A DNA stretch of 31,767 nucleotides from Deinococcus cellulosilyticus NBRC 106333 = KACC 11606. GTDB lineage: Bacteria > Deinococcota > Deinococci > Deinococcales > Deinococcaceae. The stretch lies in contig NZ_BJXB01000041.1 in NCBI RefSeq assembly GCF_007990775.1, positions 1-31,767 of the forward strand. The letters run 5' to 3'. This document shows positions 15,068 to 23,595 of the stretch, piece by piece. The position numbers were made by a program, and so were the translations under genes. Under the pieces are notes generated by a model. It was not told the DNA's origin. It ran no database searches and saw nothing but the letters and a program-made list of their open reading frames with translations. Positions within the stretch are counted from its first letter, which is position 1. The number at the start of each line of letters is the position of its first letter.

Positions 15068-17899
15068 TTAAGCTTCAGAGCCCTGATTGACCTGCAGCCT
15101 GAACATGAACTTGGTGACCTCACCTTTGAGGGTGTCGATCATCTCGTTGAACATCTTGGTGCCTTCGAATTTGTATTCCTGGAAGGGGTCACGCTGGCCG
15201 TAGCCGCGCAGGAAGATGCCCTGACGCAGCACTTCCATGGCATGCAGGTGCTCTTTCCAGTACTGGTCCACGTTTTGCAGCAGAACGTAACGGCCAATCC
15301 CCATGTAGAGGGCTCCACCGAGTTCTTCTTTGCGTTTGTCGTGGGCATCTGCAGCGAATTCCAGCATCTCCCGGTGGCATTCGTCCACAGTTTTGCCTTT
15401 GAGGCCCTCAAAGTCGAAATCAGCGAATGCAGGGATGTGTTCTTCCAGCTCGGTTTTCAGTTGGCCCAGATCCCAGTCTTCAGGGCTGATGTTTTCGGGC
15501 GCGTGGGTGTAAAGGGCAGCCTCCACGTAATCCCCAATCATGCCTTCAATGCTTTCCTCAATCTGGTTGTCCTCACCGAGGAGCACTTCACGACGCTGGG
15601 CGTAGATGACTTCACGCTGCTTGCCGAGCACGTTGTCGAACTCCAGCAGCTGTTTGCGGATGGCGAAGTTGCGCTCTTCCACACGGCCCTGGGCGCGCTC
15701 GATGGCTCCGGTCACCATGCCTGCAGCGATGGGCTGGGTGTCGTCCATGCCGATGCGGTCCAGCATGGCCAGCACACGGTCATTGGCGAAGAGGCGCATC
15801 AGGTCATCTTCGAAGGACACAAAGAATTTGCTGGAGCCAGGGTCCCCCTGACGGCCTGCACGTCCGCGCAACTGGTTGTCGATGCGGCGGGATTCATGGC
15901 GTTCTGTACCGATGATGTGCAGACCCCCAAGTTCCTTGACCTTCTGGCGGTCCGCCTCGATCTGGTCGCGGGCCTTCTCGATGCGTTCCACAATCTTGGG
16001 GTGCACTCCGGCCTTGAGGCCCATGTCGCGGGCACTGGGGTCCTTGCGGGACACAGCCTTGATGAATGCCTCAATCTCGGGCTGGTAGCGGGAGAGGCTG
16101 ATCTGCTCAACGAGGTCTCCTGCAATGAATTCGACGTTACCGCCCAGCATGATGTCCGTACCACGACCGGCCATGTTGGTGGCGATGGTCACGGCCCCCA
16201 GACGGCCTGCCTGGGCGATGATGTTTGCTTCGCTCTCGTGGTACTTGGCGTTCAGCACCTGGTGTTTGATGCCTCTGGCCAGACCTTCGAGGGTCTTCAG
16301 GCGCCTGACGAACAGGTCAAAGACCTCCAGGGCATTCTTGGGCATCTCTGGACGAAGGGCTTCAAGCTCCTCACGTTTCAGGCCCTTGAACATCTCCTGC
16401 AGTTTTGCTTTGAGGCCTTCGTTCTTCTCGACTTTGGCCATCAACATGTTGGCGAGCTGGTTGACAAATTCGCCGTACTGCTGGGGATCGGAAAGCAGTT
16501 TGGAGAGATGCTCACTGGTCTCAATGCTGGCCGTACCCACCAGCAGAGGTTGCCCGGTCTGGTGGCGCTCAACAATCTCGTCGATCACAGCAGCGTATTT
16601 GCCTGCCTTGGTCCGGTACACCAGGTCGTCATGGTCTTTACGGATGACGGGCAGGTTGGTGGGGATCACCAGCACATCGCTGCCGTAGATGTCCAGGAAC
16701 TCTTTCTCTTCAGTCTTGGCGGTGCCCGTCATTCCAGCAAATTTGGTGTACAGGCGGAAGAAGTTCTGGTAGGTGATGGTCGCCAGCGTCTGGTTTTCGT
16801 TCTGGATCGGCACCCCTTCTTTGGCTTCAATGGCCTGGTGGAGGCCTTCACCATAACGGCGTCCGGGCATCTGGCGGCCTGTGAACTCATCCACGATGAC
16901 CACTTCGAGCTCGCCTTTTTCGTTGGGAGAGACGATGTAGTCTTTTTCGCGGAAATACAGGTCTTTTGCACGCAGAGCCTGCACAATCATGTGGGCCTTC
17001 TGCATGTGCTCAGGGCTGTACAGGTTGTCGATGGAGAGCATCTTCTCGACACGGGTGATGCCCGCCTCGGTGAGGTGCACAGCCTTGGATTTCTCTTCGA
17101 CGGTGTAATCTCCGGTGGGCTCGGTGCGCACGCCGGGTTCAATGGGTTCACCACGGGTCAGGCGTTTCACCAGTTTGGAGATCACATAGTACTGGTCGGT
17201 TGCTTTTTCGGTGGCCCCGGAGATGATCAGAGGAGTACGGGCCTCGTCGATCAGGATGGAGTCCACTTCGTCGACGATGGCGAAATTCACAGGGTGGTCT
17301 GGACGCAGCACCAGTTGGTCCGGTCCCTGGGCCATGTTGTCACGCAGGTAATCGAAACCCAGTTCGCTGTTGGTCACATAGGTGATGTCACAGGCATAGG
17401 CGGCCTTGCGCTGGGCAGGTTGCAGGTCATGCTGGATCAGGCCCACAGTGAGGCCCAGGGTGCGGTACACCAGACCCATTTCCTCTGCACCCACCTTGGC
17501 GAGGTAATCGTTGGTGGTGACGAGGTGGCAGCCTTTGCCTTCCAGGGCGTTGAGGGCCAGCGCCAGAGTCGCCACCAGCGTTTTACCTTCACCGGTCTTC
17601 ATTTCTGCAATGCGGCCCTGGTGGAGTGAAGCCCCACCGATCAGCTGAACGTCGTAGTGCCGTTTGCCGATGGTGCGTTTTGCCGCTTCACGGATCAGGG
17701 CGAAGCCAGGAACAAGAACCTGATCGAGGGTTTTCTCACCGTTTTGCACCTGGGCACGCAGTTTCATGAATTCTGCGGCAAGGTCGGTGACTTTTTCCAT
17801 CTCTGCTTCCATCGCATTGACCGGGTCAACGACGGTTTTGCGCAGACGCGCAACGTCGCGTTTGTTGTTGTCGAAAGCCTTCTTCAAGAGTGCAAACAT
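15068..17899 (-). CDS. secA: preprotein translocase ATPase SecA
   Basis: This 943-residue motor drives proteins through SecYEG. It has the N-terminal SecA domain, Walker A MKTGEGKT (100-107), LVTTNDYLA, SELGFDYLRDNM, Walker B VDEVDSILIDEARTPLIISG, GMTGTA, MAGRGTDI and the late motif QLRGRAGRQGDPG. Compared with Escherichia coli SecA there is an insertion of about 70 residues between the SIETSEHLSKLL segment and GIKHQVLNAKYH; from memory, Thermus/Deinococcus SecA proteins have a similar insertion. The C-terminus ends at FRLQVNQGSEA with no Cys/His zinc tail. ATG at 17899 has GAGG five bases upstream. It is followed by a terminator and is monocistronic or at the end of a unit. Confidence 0.97.
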   Translation of the reverse strand: MFALLKKAFDNNKRDVARLRKTVVDPVNAMEAEMEKVTDLAAEFMKLRAQVQNGEKTLDQVLVPGFALIREAAKRTIGKRHYDVQLIGGASLHQGRIAEMKTGEGKTLVATLALALNALEGKGCHLVTTNDYLAKVGAEEMGLVYRTLGLTVGLIQHDLQPAQRKAAYACDITYVTNSELGFDYLRDNMAQGPDQLVLRPDHPVNFAIVDEVDSILIDEARTPLIISGATEKATDQYYVISKLVKRLTRGEPIEPGVRTEPTGDYTVEEKSKAVHLTEAGITRVEKMLSIDNLYSPEHMQKAHMIVQALRAKDLYFREKDYIVSPNEKGELEVVIVDEFTGRQMPGRRYGEGLHQAIEAKEGVPIQNENQTLATITYQNFFRLYTKFAGMTGTAKTEEKEFLDIYGSDVLVIPTNLPVIRKDHDDLVYRTKAGKYAAVIDEIVERHQTGQPLLVGTASIETSEHLSKLLSDPQQYGEFVNQLANMLMAKVEKNEGLKAKLQEMFKGLKREELEALRPEMPKNALEVFDLFVRRLKTLEGLARGIKHQVLNAKYHESEANIIAQAGRLGAVTIATNMAGRGTDIMLGGNVEFIAGDLVEQISLSRYQPEIEAFIKAVSRKDPSARDMGLKAGVHPKIVERIEKARDQIEADRQKVKELGGLHIIGTERHESRRIDNQLRGRAGRQGDPGSSKFFVSFEDDLMRLFANDRVLAMLDRIGMDDTQPIAAGMVTGAIERAQGRVEERNFAIRKQLLEFDNVLGKQREVIYAQRREVLLGEDNQIEESIEGMIGDYVEAALYTHAPENISPEDWDLGQLKTELEEHIPAFADFDFEGLKGKTVDECHREMLEFAADAHDKRKEELGGALYMGIGRYVLLQNVDQYWKEHLHAMEVLRQGIFLRGYGQRDPFQEYKFEGTKMFNEMIDTLKGEVTKFMFRLQVNQGSEA

Positions 17900-17988
17900 G
17901 ATCGCCTCACTATACTAGAACGGGTTCTGAACGTGGATGGGTCGTTGATATGGGCACACATTCAGCCATGGTTCCGCAGATGTCACCC

Positions 17989-18015
17989 ATCATAACACGC
18001 AATAGATCTGCGTGT
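17989..18015 (-). promoter_or_regulatory. possible secA promoter with inverted repeat
   Basis: ACACGCA-N7-TGCGTGT (17995-18015) ends directly upstream of minus-strand TATGAT (17989-17994), where a -35 would lie. It could be an operator or a stem at the end of tsaD. A second possible -10 (TAGTAT) is close to the secA ATG. Confidence 0.3.
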
Positions 18016-18093
18016 ACCTTTATCAACTTTAGGTCTCCTGGCAGGTTTCTCACCTGAATTTGACCTGACAGATTGGGGTTGCTCAGTCCCACC

Positions 18094-19098
18094 TCACGTC
18101 CTGTTTTGCCCATCAGCAAGCGGCTGAACCAGAGGAAGGTAAGCTTCCGCTTCTGCCTCCCAGTCTGTGCCCACTTCTCCCAGCAGCACTTGTTTGACTG
18201 CGGCCAGGGCAATCATCGCTCCATTATCGGTGTTGAGATGCATGGGAGGGAAGTGGCTTTTCAGGCCACTCTGCCCAAACGCTGCCCTTAAAGCCTGATT
18301 TGCCGCAACACCACCAGAAACCACCACATGCTCAATCGAGAGCGCCTTCGCAGCCCTTTTTGTGGTTTGAACCAGCGATTCCACCACACGGTACTGGAAA
18401 CTGGCGGCCAGATCATCAGGATTCACCCCGGCCTTGACAGCCAGCAGGCAGGCCGTTTTGATCCCGGAGAAGGAAAAATCAAAACCTTTCTGGCCCAGCA
18501 GGGGGCGGGGAAGGTCCACTCCTTTCGGGTCTCCCCTCTCCGCAGCCTTGCTGATGGCAGGTCCTCCAGGATAGCCCAGGCCCAGCATGCGGGCCACTTT
18601 GTCAAAAGCCTCACCAGCAGCATCGTCGCGGGTGGCTCCGACCAGTTCGTACTGCCCAGGGGCATTCACCTTGAACAGGTGGGTGTGCCCTCCAGAAACC
18701 ACCAGGGCCAGATGGGGAAAAGGCAGATCAGGATGCTCCGAAACCGCTGCCTGAATGTGCCCCTCAAGATGGTGCATGGCATAGAAAGGCACACCCAATC
18801 CCTGGGCCAGTCCTTTGCCATAAGTCAGGCCCACCAGCAAAGCCCCCACAAGGCCAGGGCCTCTTGTTGCAGCAACCGCAGTCACCTCAGAAAGCTGAAT
18901 TCCAGCCTGAGCAAGTGCATCTTCCAGAATCGCGTCAATGCGCTCAACGTGCTCCCTGGAAGCCACTTCTGGCATCACACCGCCATACTGCCTGTGCACC
19001 TTCTGGGACCAGAGGGCATTGGCCAGCACCTCAGGGCGGTCCCCCTGAAGACGCACAATCCCCACCCCGGTGTCATCACAACTGGTGTCGATGCCCAG
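18094..19098 (-). CDS. tsaD: tRNA threonylcarbamoyltransferase TsaD (non-canonical start)
   Basis: TsaD (Gcp/Kae1 family) transfers threonylcarbamoyl to A37 of tRNAs that read ANN codons, with TsaB/TsaE. Metal-binding HHLEGH, the VSGGHTHLF loop, GEAFDKVARMLGLGYPGGP and VSGGVAANQALR are all present. The first ATG/GTG in frame is a GTG at 19065, but that would delete the conserved N-terminal LGIDTSCDDTG strand-hairpin needed for ATP/metal binding, which is encoded just upstream. There the only candidate starts are CTG at 19098 (with GGGGAGG six bases upstream) or ATC at 19101. I annotate CTG, giving 334 residues. The ribosome site is itself the arm of a 7-bp hairpin. The gene follows uppP on the same strand. 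Confidence 0.9.
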   Translation of the reverse strand: MGIDTSCDDTGVGIVRLQGDRPEVLANALWSQKVHRQYGGVMPEVASREHVERIDAILEDALAQAGIQLSEVTAVAATRGPGLVGALLVGLTYGKGLAQGLGVPFYAMHHLEGHIQAAVSEHPDLPFPHLALVVSGGHTHLFKVNAPGQYELVGATRDDAAGEAFDKVARMLGLGYPGGPAISKAAERGDPKGVDLPRPLLGQKGFDFSFSGIKTACLLAVKAGVNPDDLAASFQYRVVESLVQTTKRAAKALSIEHVVVSGGVAANQALRAAFGQSGLKSHFPPMHLNTDNGAMIALAAVKQVLLGEVGTDWEAEAEAYLPLVQPLADGQNRT

Positions 19099-19104
19099 GA
19101 TGTA

Positions 19105-19124
19105 CCTCCCCTGGAAAGGGGAGG
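19105..19124 (-). promoter_or_regulatory. hairpin masking the tsaD ribosome binding site
   Basis: CCTCCCC and GGGGAGG (19118-19124 and 19105-19111 on the minus strand) pair perfectly around a 6-nt loop. The GGGGAGG arm is the tsaD ribosome site, so translation should be reduced unless the stem is opened. Confidence 0.55.
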
Positions 19125-19156
19125 AAAGCGGCAGTGAGGTGGGGTTTGAGATGGGG

Positions 19157-19969
19157 TCAAGCTCTGGTATTGGAAATCACCCCCGTGTACACCAGCACCA
19201 GAATCACGATGCCAGCGATGATGCGGTAGATGGCAAACCCCTTGAAGTTGTGCTTGGAAATGAATTTCAGGAGCCAGCCAATGGCCAGCAGACTGGTGAT
19301 GAAAGAAACCACCAGACCCACCACTACGTTTCCTGCTCCGTGATTGCCCAGGTTTTCCAGGTCCTTTACCAGCGAATACAGTGAAGCTCCACCCAGCACC
19401 GGAATCGACAGATAAAAACTGAACCCGGTTGCAGCAGAGCGGCTCATGCCAGAAAGCATGCCTCCCATGATGGTGCTTGCACTTCTGGAGACACCCGGAA
19501 CCAGCGAGCAGATCTGGGCCAGACCCACAATCAGGGCCTGCCTGAAGGTGATCTCGGTGGTCTCACGGGTGCTTTCCCGTCTGGGCAGAGACTCAATGAT
19601 CCACAGCACAATGCCCCCCACAATCAGGGAAATGGCGACTGTGGTGGAGTTGAACAGGTACTTCTGGATGGTGTCTTTGAAGAAGAATGCAATGGTCAGC
19701 GCAGGAAAACAGGCCAGAACAATGCTCGCCCAGAAACGCCGGACCTGTTTTGAGGTGGTGAGGCCCTGCGCCTGTTTCAGGATGTCTCTGAAGTAGAAGC
19801 ACAGGACTGCAAGGACGCCGCCCAGTTGAATCACGATTTCGAATGTGTCACTGCCGGTAAATTTCAGCAGGTCTGAAGTGACAATCAGGTGCCCGGTGGA
19901 GGAAATCGGTAAGAATTCGGTGATGCCTTCCACCACGCCCATGATCGCTGCCTTGATCCAGTCAAACAT
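19157..19969 (-). CDS. uppP: undecaprenyl-diphosphatase UppP (BacA)
   Basis: This 270-residue membrane protein has seven or eight helices. It recycles undecaprenyl pyrophosphate for peptidoglycan synthesis and confers bacitracin tolerance. Both active-site motifs are intact: GVVEGITEFLPISSTGHL (about 12-29) and PGVSRSASTI (about 160-169). ATG at 19969 is preferred over the GTG three codons upstream because TAAAGT lies seven bases before it and no ribosome site exists. tsaD begins 58 bp downstream on the same strand. Confidence 0.95.
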   Translation of the reverse strand: MFDWIKAAIMGVVEGITEFLPISSTGHLIVTSDLLKFTGSDTFEIVIQLGGVLAVLCFYFRDILKQAQGLTTSKQVRRFWASIVLACFPALTIAFFFKDTIQKYLFNSTTVAISLIVGGIVLWIIESLPRRESTRETTEITFRQALIVGLAQICSLVPGVSRSASTIMGGMLSGMSRSAATGFSFYLSIPVLGGASLYSLVKDLENLGNHGAGNVVVGLVVSFITSLLAIGWLLKFISKHNFKGFAIYRIIAGIVILVLVYTGVISNTRA

Positions 19970-19976
19970 AACGAAC

Positions 19977-19982
19977 ACTTTA
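19977..19982 (-). promoter_or_regulatory. leaderless -10 box of uppP
   Basis: Minus-strand TAAAGT, seven bases, then ATG at 19969. An overlapping TATAAA is also present. Confidence 0.45.
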
Positions 19983-20007
19983 TAGCACGGATATGAAATT
20001 CTTTAAG

Positions 20008-20043
20008 AAAAACAGACACCTTACCGCCGGGGTAAGATGTCTG
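20008..20043 (-). terminator. terminator of the beta-barrel gene
   Basis: A 13-bp stem with one mismatch (CAGACATCTTACC / GGTAAGGTGTCTG on the minus strand, 5-nt loop) is followed by TTTTTC. It lies 35 bp after the stop at 20078. Confidence 0.8.
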
Positions 20044-20077
20044 CTCCACTCTGGTCTAGACGACCTGAGAAGTCAGC

Positions 20078-20752
20078 TCAGAACTTGAAGGTCACACCGA
20101 CTTTGCCACCAAAGCCACTGCCCGTGTAAAGCTGGCCCTGTTTGCCATAGTTCAGTTCGGTGAAGACCCAGGTGTTGTTGCCGAGGTCTGCCCGTACACC
20201 CAGTCCTGCACCAAAGCGGGCCGTATCAACAATGGTGGCTCCGACATCGCCAAACACATCCAGTCCGGAGTTCACATGGTAGGTGCCTGCAGCCTTGATG
20301 CCCCACCGGTTGAATCCTCCACCTGCGAACACGCGCTCATAGGAGCCTTCAATGAAGGTGTCGAAAGTGCGGTCAGCATTGGTGAAAGCCACACCACTGA
20401 CCAGACCGGCACTGCCCCAGGTGCTTCCACCACCAGAGGTCAGGGTGCCTCTGGGACCAATGTAAACACGGGTGCCGTACACGTAATCGGTGTACACGTT
20501 GAACAGCAGGTCTCCGTTCAGGTTGAAGGCCGTGCTGTTGCCCACAGAGTACACATTCCCATTGAGACGGGTGTTCAGGGTCACGCCACCAAAGTCTGCA
20601 ACGTCTTTGGCCTGAAGTCCGAATTCACCCCCGAATACGTTCTGGTCTCCAGAACGGTTCAGAGAAACACCAGCCGAAAACCAGTTTTCGTTGGCAGCCA
20701 GTGCACTGCTGCCCACACCTGCAAGGATCAAAAGAGAAAGGAGTTTGCGCAT
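20078..20752 (-). CDS. small outer-membrane beta-barrel-like protein
   Basis: This 224-residue protein has a Sec signal peptide MRKLLSLLILAGVGSSALA with cleavage before ANENW. The mature part is Gly/Asn/Thr-rich with alternating hydrophobic residues typical of transmembrane beta strands. It ends in aromatic VGVTFKF; a C-terminal Phe is the recognition signal of the BAM machinery in outer membrane proteins. Eight to ten strands fit the length. ATG at 20752 has GAGG eight bases upstream; an earlier in-frame start at 20779 would ruin the signal peptide. It has its own terminator. The function (porin-like, adhesion or structural) is unknown. Confidence 0.8.
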   Translation of the reverse strand: MRKLLSLLILAGVGSSALAANENWFSAGVSLNRSGDQNVFGGEFGLQAKDVADFGGVTLNTRLNGNVYSVGNSTAFNLNGDLLFNVYTDYVYGTRVYIGPRGTLTSGGGSTWGSAGLVSGVAFTNADRTFDTFIEGSYERVFAGGGFNRWGIKAAGTYHVNSGLDVFGDVGATIVDTARFGAGLGVRADLGNNTWVFTELNYGKQGQLYTGSGFGGKVGVTFKF

Positions 20753-20779
20753 ATCATGTACCTCGAGGTCAATGTACAC

Positions 20780-21014
20780 CTCTCGTTCCAGACGTGCTTA
20801 AATGGAGACTTTAGTGATTTCGCCCATTTTGCTCACATTGTTTTTCAGTGACCCTGCTGTAACCCGTCCAATAGGGTGTTTTGCTACTGTGAAAATTTAA
20901 AGGTTTCTTCATCAAGCTGGCTGCTTGTGCACAGGCACGGCTTTTTTTCGTGTCAGTCTCTGTCTGTAAAAACAATTTCTTGAGAAACCTCCTGTTCATT
21001 CTGAGTGCCCCCTC
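20780..21014. other. gap without a supported gene
   Basis: An 80-codon minus-strand frame crosses this region but runs through the terminator of the next gene and has no ribosome site. I see no further structure here. Confidence 0.5.
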
Positions 21015-21047
21015 AAGAAAAAGCCACCTCCAGAAAACAGAGGTGGC
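21015..21047 (-). terminator. terminator of the sugar isomerase/oxidoreductase operon
   Basis: An 8-bp stem GCCACCTC / GAGGTGGC (21023-21030, 21040-21047) is followed on the minus strand by TTTTTCTT, 18 bp after the stop at 21066. Confidence 0.8.
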
Positions 21048-21065
21048 AAGCATGAGAAGAGAGCC

Positions 21066-21803
21066 TCAGATCAGGTTCTGGCTTTTGAGGTAATTCAGGC
21101 TTTGTTCCAGGCTGTCCCAGGGAGAGCCCTCACAGTTGTCCTGCTCAACAAGGAGCCACTCTACTCCTGATGCAGGAGCAGCGTCCAGAATCTGCTGGAG
21201 AGGCACTTCCCCGTTGCCCAGTTCCACGGTCTGCCATCCACCTTCTGGTTTACGTTTCACATCTTTGAGGTGCAGCAGGGGAATTTTTCCGCTGTATCTC
21301 TGCATATAAGCGACAGGACCGACCCCTCCAGCATGCAACCAGGCCACGTCCAATTCGGGGTTGACACCCTGCGCTTTCAACAGGAAGTCAAAGACTTTTT
21401 CGCCCTTGTGGTCTTCTAAGAGTTCATGGTCATGGTTGTGATACTGCAAGGTGATGCCCGTGCCCTCCAAGCCCTGAGCCGCTTCGGTCAGAACGGTCTG
21501 GATGTACTGCCAGGATTGCTCATCGGTGGCTTTGGACCACGCACAGGTGAGGTACTGGGTGTCCAGGGCTTTGCATTCCTCAATGAGCTCAGGCAGGCGG
21601 TTTTTCAGGTCATCCAGACCCGTGTGTCTGCCGACCACCTTGAGGCCCACCTCATCCAGCACGCTCTTGATGTGGGCAGCACCGGGAATCTGCCCGAACA
21701 GTTCCACCCCCTGAAATCCCATCTCGGCGGCTTTTCTCAGTGCACCTTCGTAGTCTTTTTGCAGTTCATCACGGATGGTCCAGCATTGCAGGCCGTATTT
21801 CAT
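21066..21803 (-). CDS. sugar phosphate isomerase/epimerase family TIM-barrel protein
   Basis: This 245-residue protein belongs to the xylose isomerase-like TIM barrel (AP endonuclease 2) superfamily. Typical pieces are YGLQCWTIRDEL at the start, MGFQGVELFG (strand 2), LQYHNHDHEL with metal-ligand His/Glu candidates, and NPELDVAWLHAGG, LLHLKDVK and EWLLVEQDNC near the C-terminus. Substrates in this family are sugars or inositol derivatives. GGAG lies six bases before the ATG. It follows the Gfo/Idh/MocA gene by 86 bp on the same strand, a pairing common in inositol or uncommon-sugar catabolism. The exact substrate is unknown. Confidence 0.88.
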   Translation of the reverse strand: MKYGLQCWTIRDELQKDYEGALRKAAEMGFQGVELFGQIPGAAHIKSVLDEVGLKVVGRHTGLDDLKNRLPELIEECKALDTQYLTCAWSKATDEQSWQYIQTVLTEAAQGLEGTGITLQYHNHDHELLEDHKGEKVFDFLLKAQGVNPELDVAWLHAGGVGPVAYMQRYSGKIPLLHLKDVKRKPEGGWQTVELGNGEVPLQQILDAAPASGVEWLLVEQDNCEGSPWDSLEQSLNYLKSQNLI

Positions 21804-21845
21804 GTGTGTCTCCTTGAAGGGTCAAAATTCTTCTTAAAGAACAAC

Positions 21846-21878
21846 GGGCAGGATGCACTTGCAGTGCCTTTTCTGCCC
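21846..21878 (-). other. intercistronic hairpin
   Basis: GGGCAG...CTGCCC encloses a second stem GCACT/AGTGC in the 86-bp gap between the oxidoreductase and isomerase genes. There is no T-run, so mRNA stabilisation or a processing site is more likely than termination. Confidence 0.5.
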
Positions 21879-21889
21879 ATTTCTGGCTT

Positions 21890-22981
21890 TTACTCGAACA
21901 TCTCTTCACTGGCGTTCACAGCCAGCGCTTCAGGACGTTCTGGTGCAGAGCCAAGTTCCACAGCAGCCCGTTTCTCACTGCTTTCCAGAATGGCATGCAT
22001 GGCTTCCAGCACGTGGTAGGCGAGGTCTCCACTGGCCCGGTGGCTGCGGCCCTCATCGTGGGCATAGAGCAGGTCGCTGAGGCCCACCCCACGGGAATTC
22101 TGGGTGAAGCCGTGCTCGGGCTGGATTTCGGTCCACTCGCGGTTCTTCCAGAGTTTCGTCACCCCACCAAAGCTGTTGGGATCGGGGAGCACCAGGGTGC
22201 CATCAGTCCCGTAGATGATCAGGGTGTCGTATTTGTCCCAGTGGGTGTCAAAGCTGGTGGTCAGGGTGCCAATGACACCGCTGTGCAGTTGCAGACTGGC
22301 CGTCACGTGGGTGGGGGTGTTCACCTGGATCTGCTGGCCCTGTTTGGCTCCGCTGCCAATGGTTCTTTCCGGGAAGCTGGCTCTGGAAAACCCAACAACT
22401 GAGTGCACAGGTCCAAGCAGTGCAGCAATTGCCGTCAGGTAGTAAGGCCCCATGTCAAACAGTGGACCTGCCCCGGGCTGATAGAAGAACTCAGGATCGG
22501 GGTGCCAGGATTCGGGACCCCGGGTGAGCATGGCGGCATGGAACCCGATGACCTCTCCGATCAGGCCTTCGTCCAGCAGTTTGCGGGCGTTTTGCAGGCC
22601 CCCGCCCAGGAAGGTGTCGGGCGCACAACCCACCCGGACATTGTTGGCCTTTGCCTCTTCGAGAAGCTGTCTGGCTTCCTCAAGGTGGATGCTGAGGGGC
22701 TTTTCGTTGTACACATGTTTGCCTGCACGCACTGCCCTGAGGGCGATTTCTGCGTGCGCAGCAGGAATGGTGAGGTTGACCACAGCCTCAATCTCGGGAT
22801 GGGCCAGCAGTTCATCCACTGTGAGAACATGGGGAACCCCATATTTCTCTGCCTGCGCACGGGCACGGTCCAGATTGAGGTCTGCGATGGCCAGCACGCG
22901 GGTGTTGCGGAAGCGGGATGCGTTTTCAAGGTAGATGCTGGAGATGTTGCCTGCACCGATGATGCCGATGGCGTGTTTCAT
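21890..22981 (-). CDS. Gfo/Idh/MocA family oxidoreductase
   Basis: This 363-residue NAD(P)-dependent dehydrogenase has a Rossmann motif at the N-terminus (IGIIGAGNISSIYLENA, residues 5-21). The family motif EKPLSIHLEEAR (about 92-103) contains the catalytic-type Lys. The C-terminal alpha/beta domain runs from about 125, with a GPLFDMGPYYL segment and YDTLIIYGTDGTLVLPDP near the end. It likely oxidises a sugar, inositol or a derivative. AGAGGT lies five bases before the ATG. The upstream promoter carries a palindromic operator and the divergent gene is a ROK repressor, so the operon is probably substrate-induced. The isomerase follows in the operon. Confidence 0.92.
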   Translation of the reverse strand: MKHAIGIIGAGNISSIYLENASRFRNTRVLAIADLNLDRARAQAEKYGVPHVLTVDELLAHPEIEAVVNLTIPAAHAEIALRAVRAGKHVYNEKPLSIHLEEARQLLEEAKANNVRVGCAPDTFLGGGLQNARKLLDEGLIGEVIGFHAAMLTRGPESWHPDPEFFYQPGAGPLFDMGPYYLTAIAALLGPVHSVVGFSRASFPERTIGSGAKQGQQIQVNTPTHVTASLQLHSGVIGTLTTSFDTHWDKYDTLIIYGTDGTLVLPDPNSFGGVTKLWKNREWTEIQPEHGFTQNSRGVGLSDLLYAHDEGRSHRASGDLAYHVLEAMHAILESSEKRAAVELGSAPERPEALAVNASEEMFE

Positions 22982-23020
22982 GACGTACCTCTGGGGAACA
23001 CCTGGTTTGGGATTTTCCCC

Positions 23021-23049
23021 AGTCTAAGCCTTACTGAAAGCGCTGTCAA
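23021..23049 (-). promoter_or_regulatory. oxidoreductase promoter
   Basis: Minus-strand TTGACA (23044-23049), a 17-bp spacer and TAGACT (23021-23026) form a near-consensus sigma-70 promoter. It lies about 40 bp upstream of the ATG at 22981. Confidence 0.7.
23035..23048. promoter_or_regulatory. cre/LacI-like operator in the promoter spacer
   Basis: TGAAAGCGCTGTCA is one base from the perfect palindrome TGAAAGCGCTTTCA, the form bound by CcpA and many LacI-family repressors. It lies across the -35 and spacer of the oxidoreductase promoter, where a bound protein would block RNA polymerase. Confidence 0.5.
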
Positions 23050-23068
23050 AATTTGTCTTGAGTGCAAC

Positions 23069-23083
23069 TTGAAACAATTTCAA
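23069..23083. promoter_or_regulatory. inverted repeat, possible second operator
   Basis: TTGAAA-CAA-TTTCAA, perfect 6-bp arms, sits 20 bp upstream of the -35 box of the oxidoreductase promoter. It could be a ROK repressor site. Confidence 0.4.
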
Positions 23084-23318
23084 AAATCAGTTTCAGAACA
23101 CCATTCTTCGAATATTTGCGATAGAACAATTTTGAAAGCCTTTTACCAGTTCCCGGCAAATGACCGCAAAACAAAACCTGAGATTTTTTCTGTGTAGAGC
23201 AGGCTTATGACAGAATTGCCCTGTAGATCAGTGTTTGATCATTTGACCAGAACACCCCTGTGCTGTTTCATTTTCTGAAAATTCCTGAAAACCTCTCCTT
23301 CTCTTTGAACGGTCTATC

Positions 23319-23336
23319 AGGATCATCGTTGATCCT
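23319..23336. promoter_or_regulatory. inverted repeat, possible operator
   Basis: AGGATCA-TCGT-TGATCCT has perfect 7-bp arms, midway between the divergent oxidoreductase and ROK genes. Confidence 0.35.
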
Positions 23337-23595
23337 CTGGCAAACCCACAGTGCAAAATGGCCTATTTCTGGCAGCAGAAGTCCAGACATCTTGCCCCGT
23401 TCAAACCGCATCTCTTTCCCTGAAATCTGGAGAGCTCAGGTTCACCAGTCTCCCCTCTTCTGAGCTGCCACCTGCACCACACACTTGCTGCATATTTTAA
23501 TTTAATTAATTTAAATTGACATGAAGATTTCCAGCTGTTACTGTGAACTCAGCAAGCGTTTTCGATGTCTCATCCGCGCTTCTACAGGAGCAACC

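Larger units (their letters stand above)
22982..23595. other. divergent regulatory region of the sugar locus
   Basis: This 614-bp gap contains the oxidoreductase promoter (23021-23049) with its operator, TTGAAACAATTTCAA (23069-23083) and AGGATCA-N4-TGATCCT (23319-23336). An AT-rich run (23496-23519) lies just upstream of the ROK gene. Short frames in it look random. Confidence 0.5.

Noticed and set aside
15242..17629. 795-codon + strand open frame
   Set aside because: It is exactly antisense to secA, whose motifs are complete; the frame is open because of secA codon bias.
20811..21053. 80-codon minus frame
   Set aside because: Runs through the terminator of the isomerase gene; no ribosome site.
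23521..23595. 25-codon N-terminal extension of the ROK repressor
   Set aside because: The internal ATG at 23596 has a proper ribosome site and gives the usual family N-terminus.
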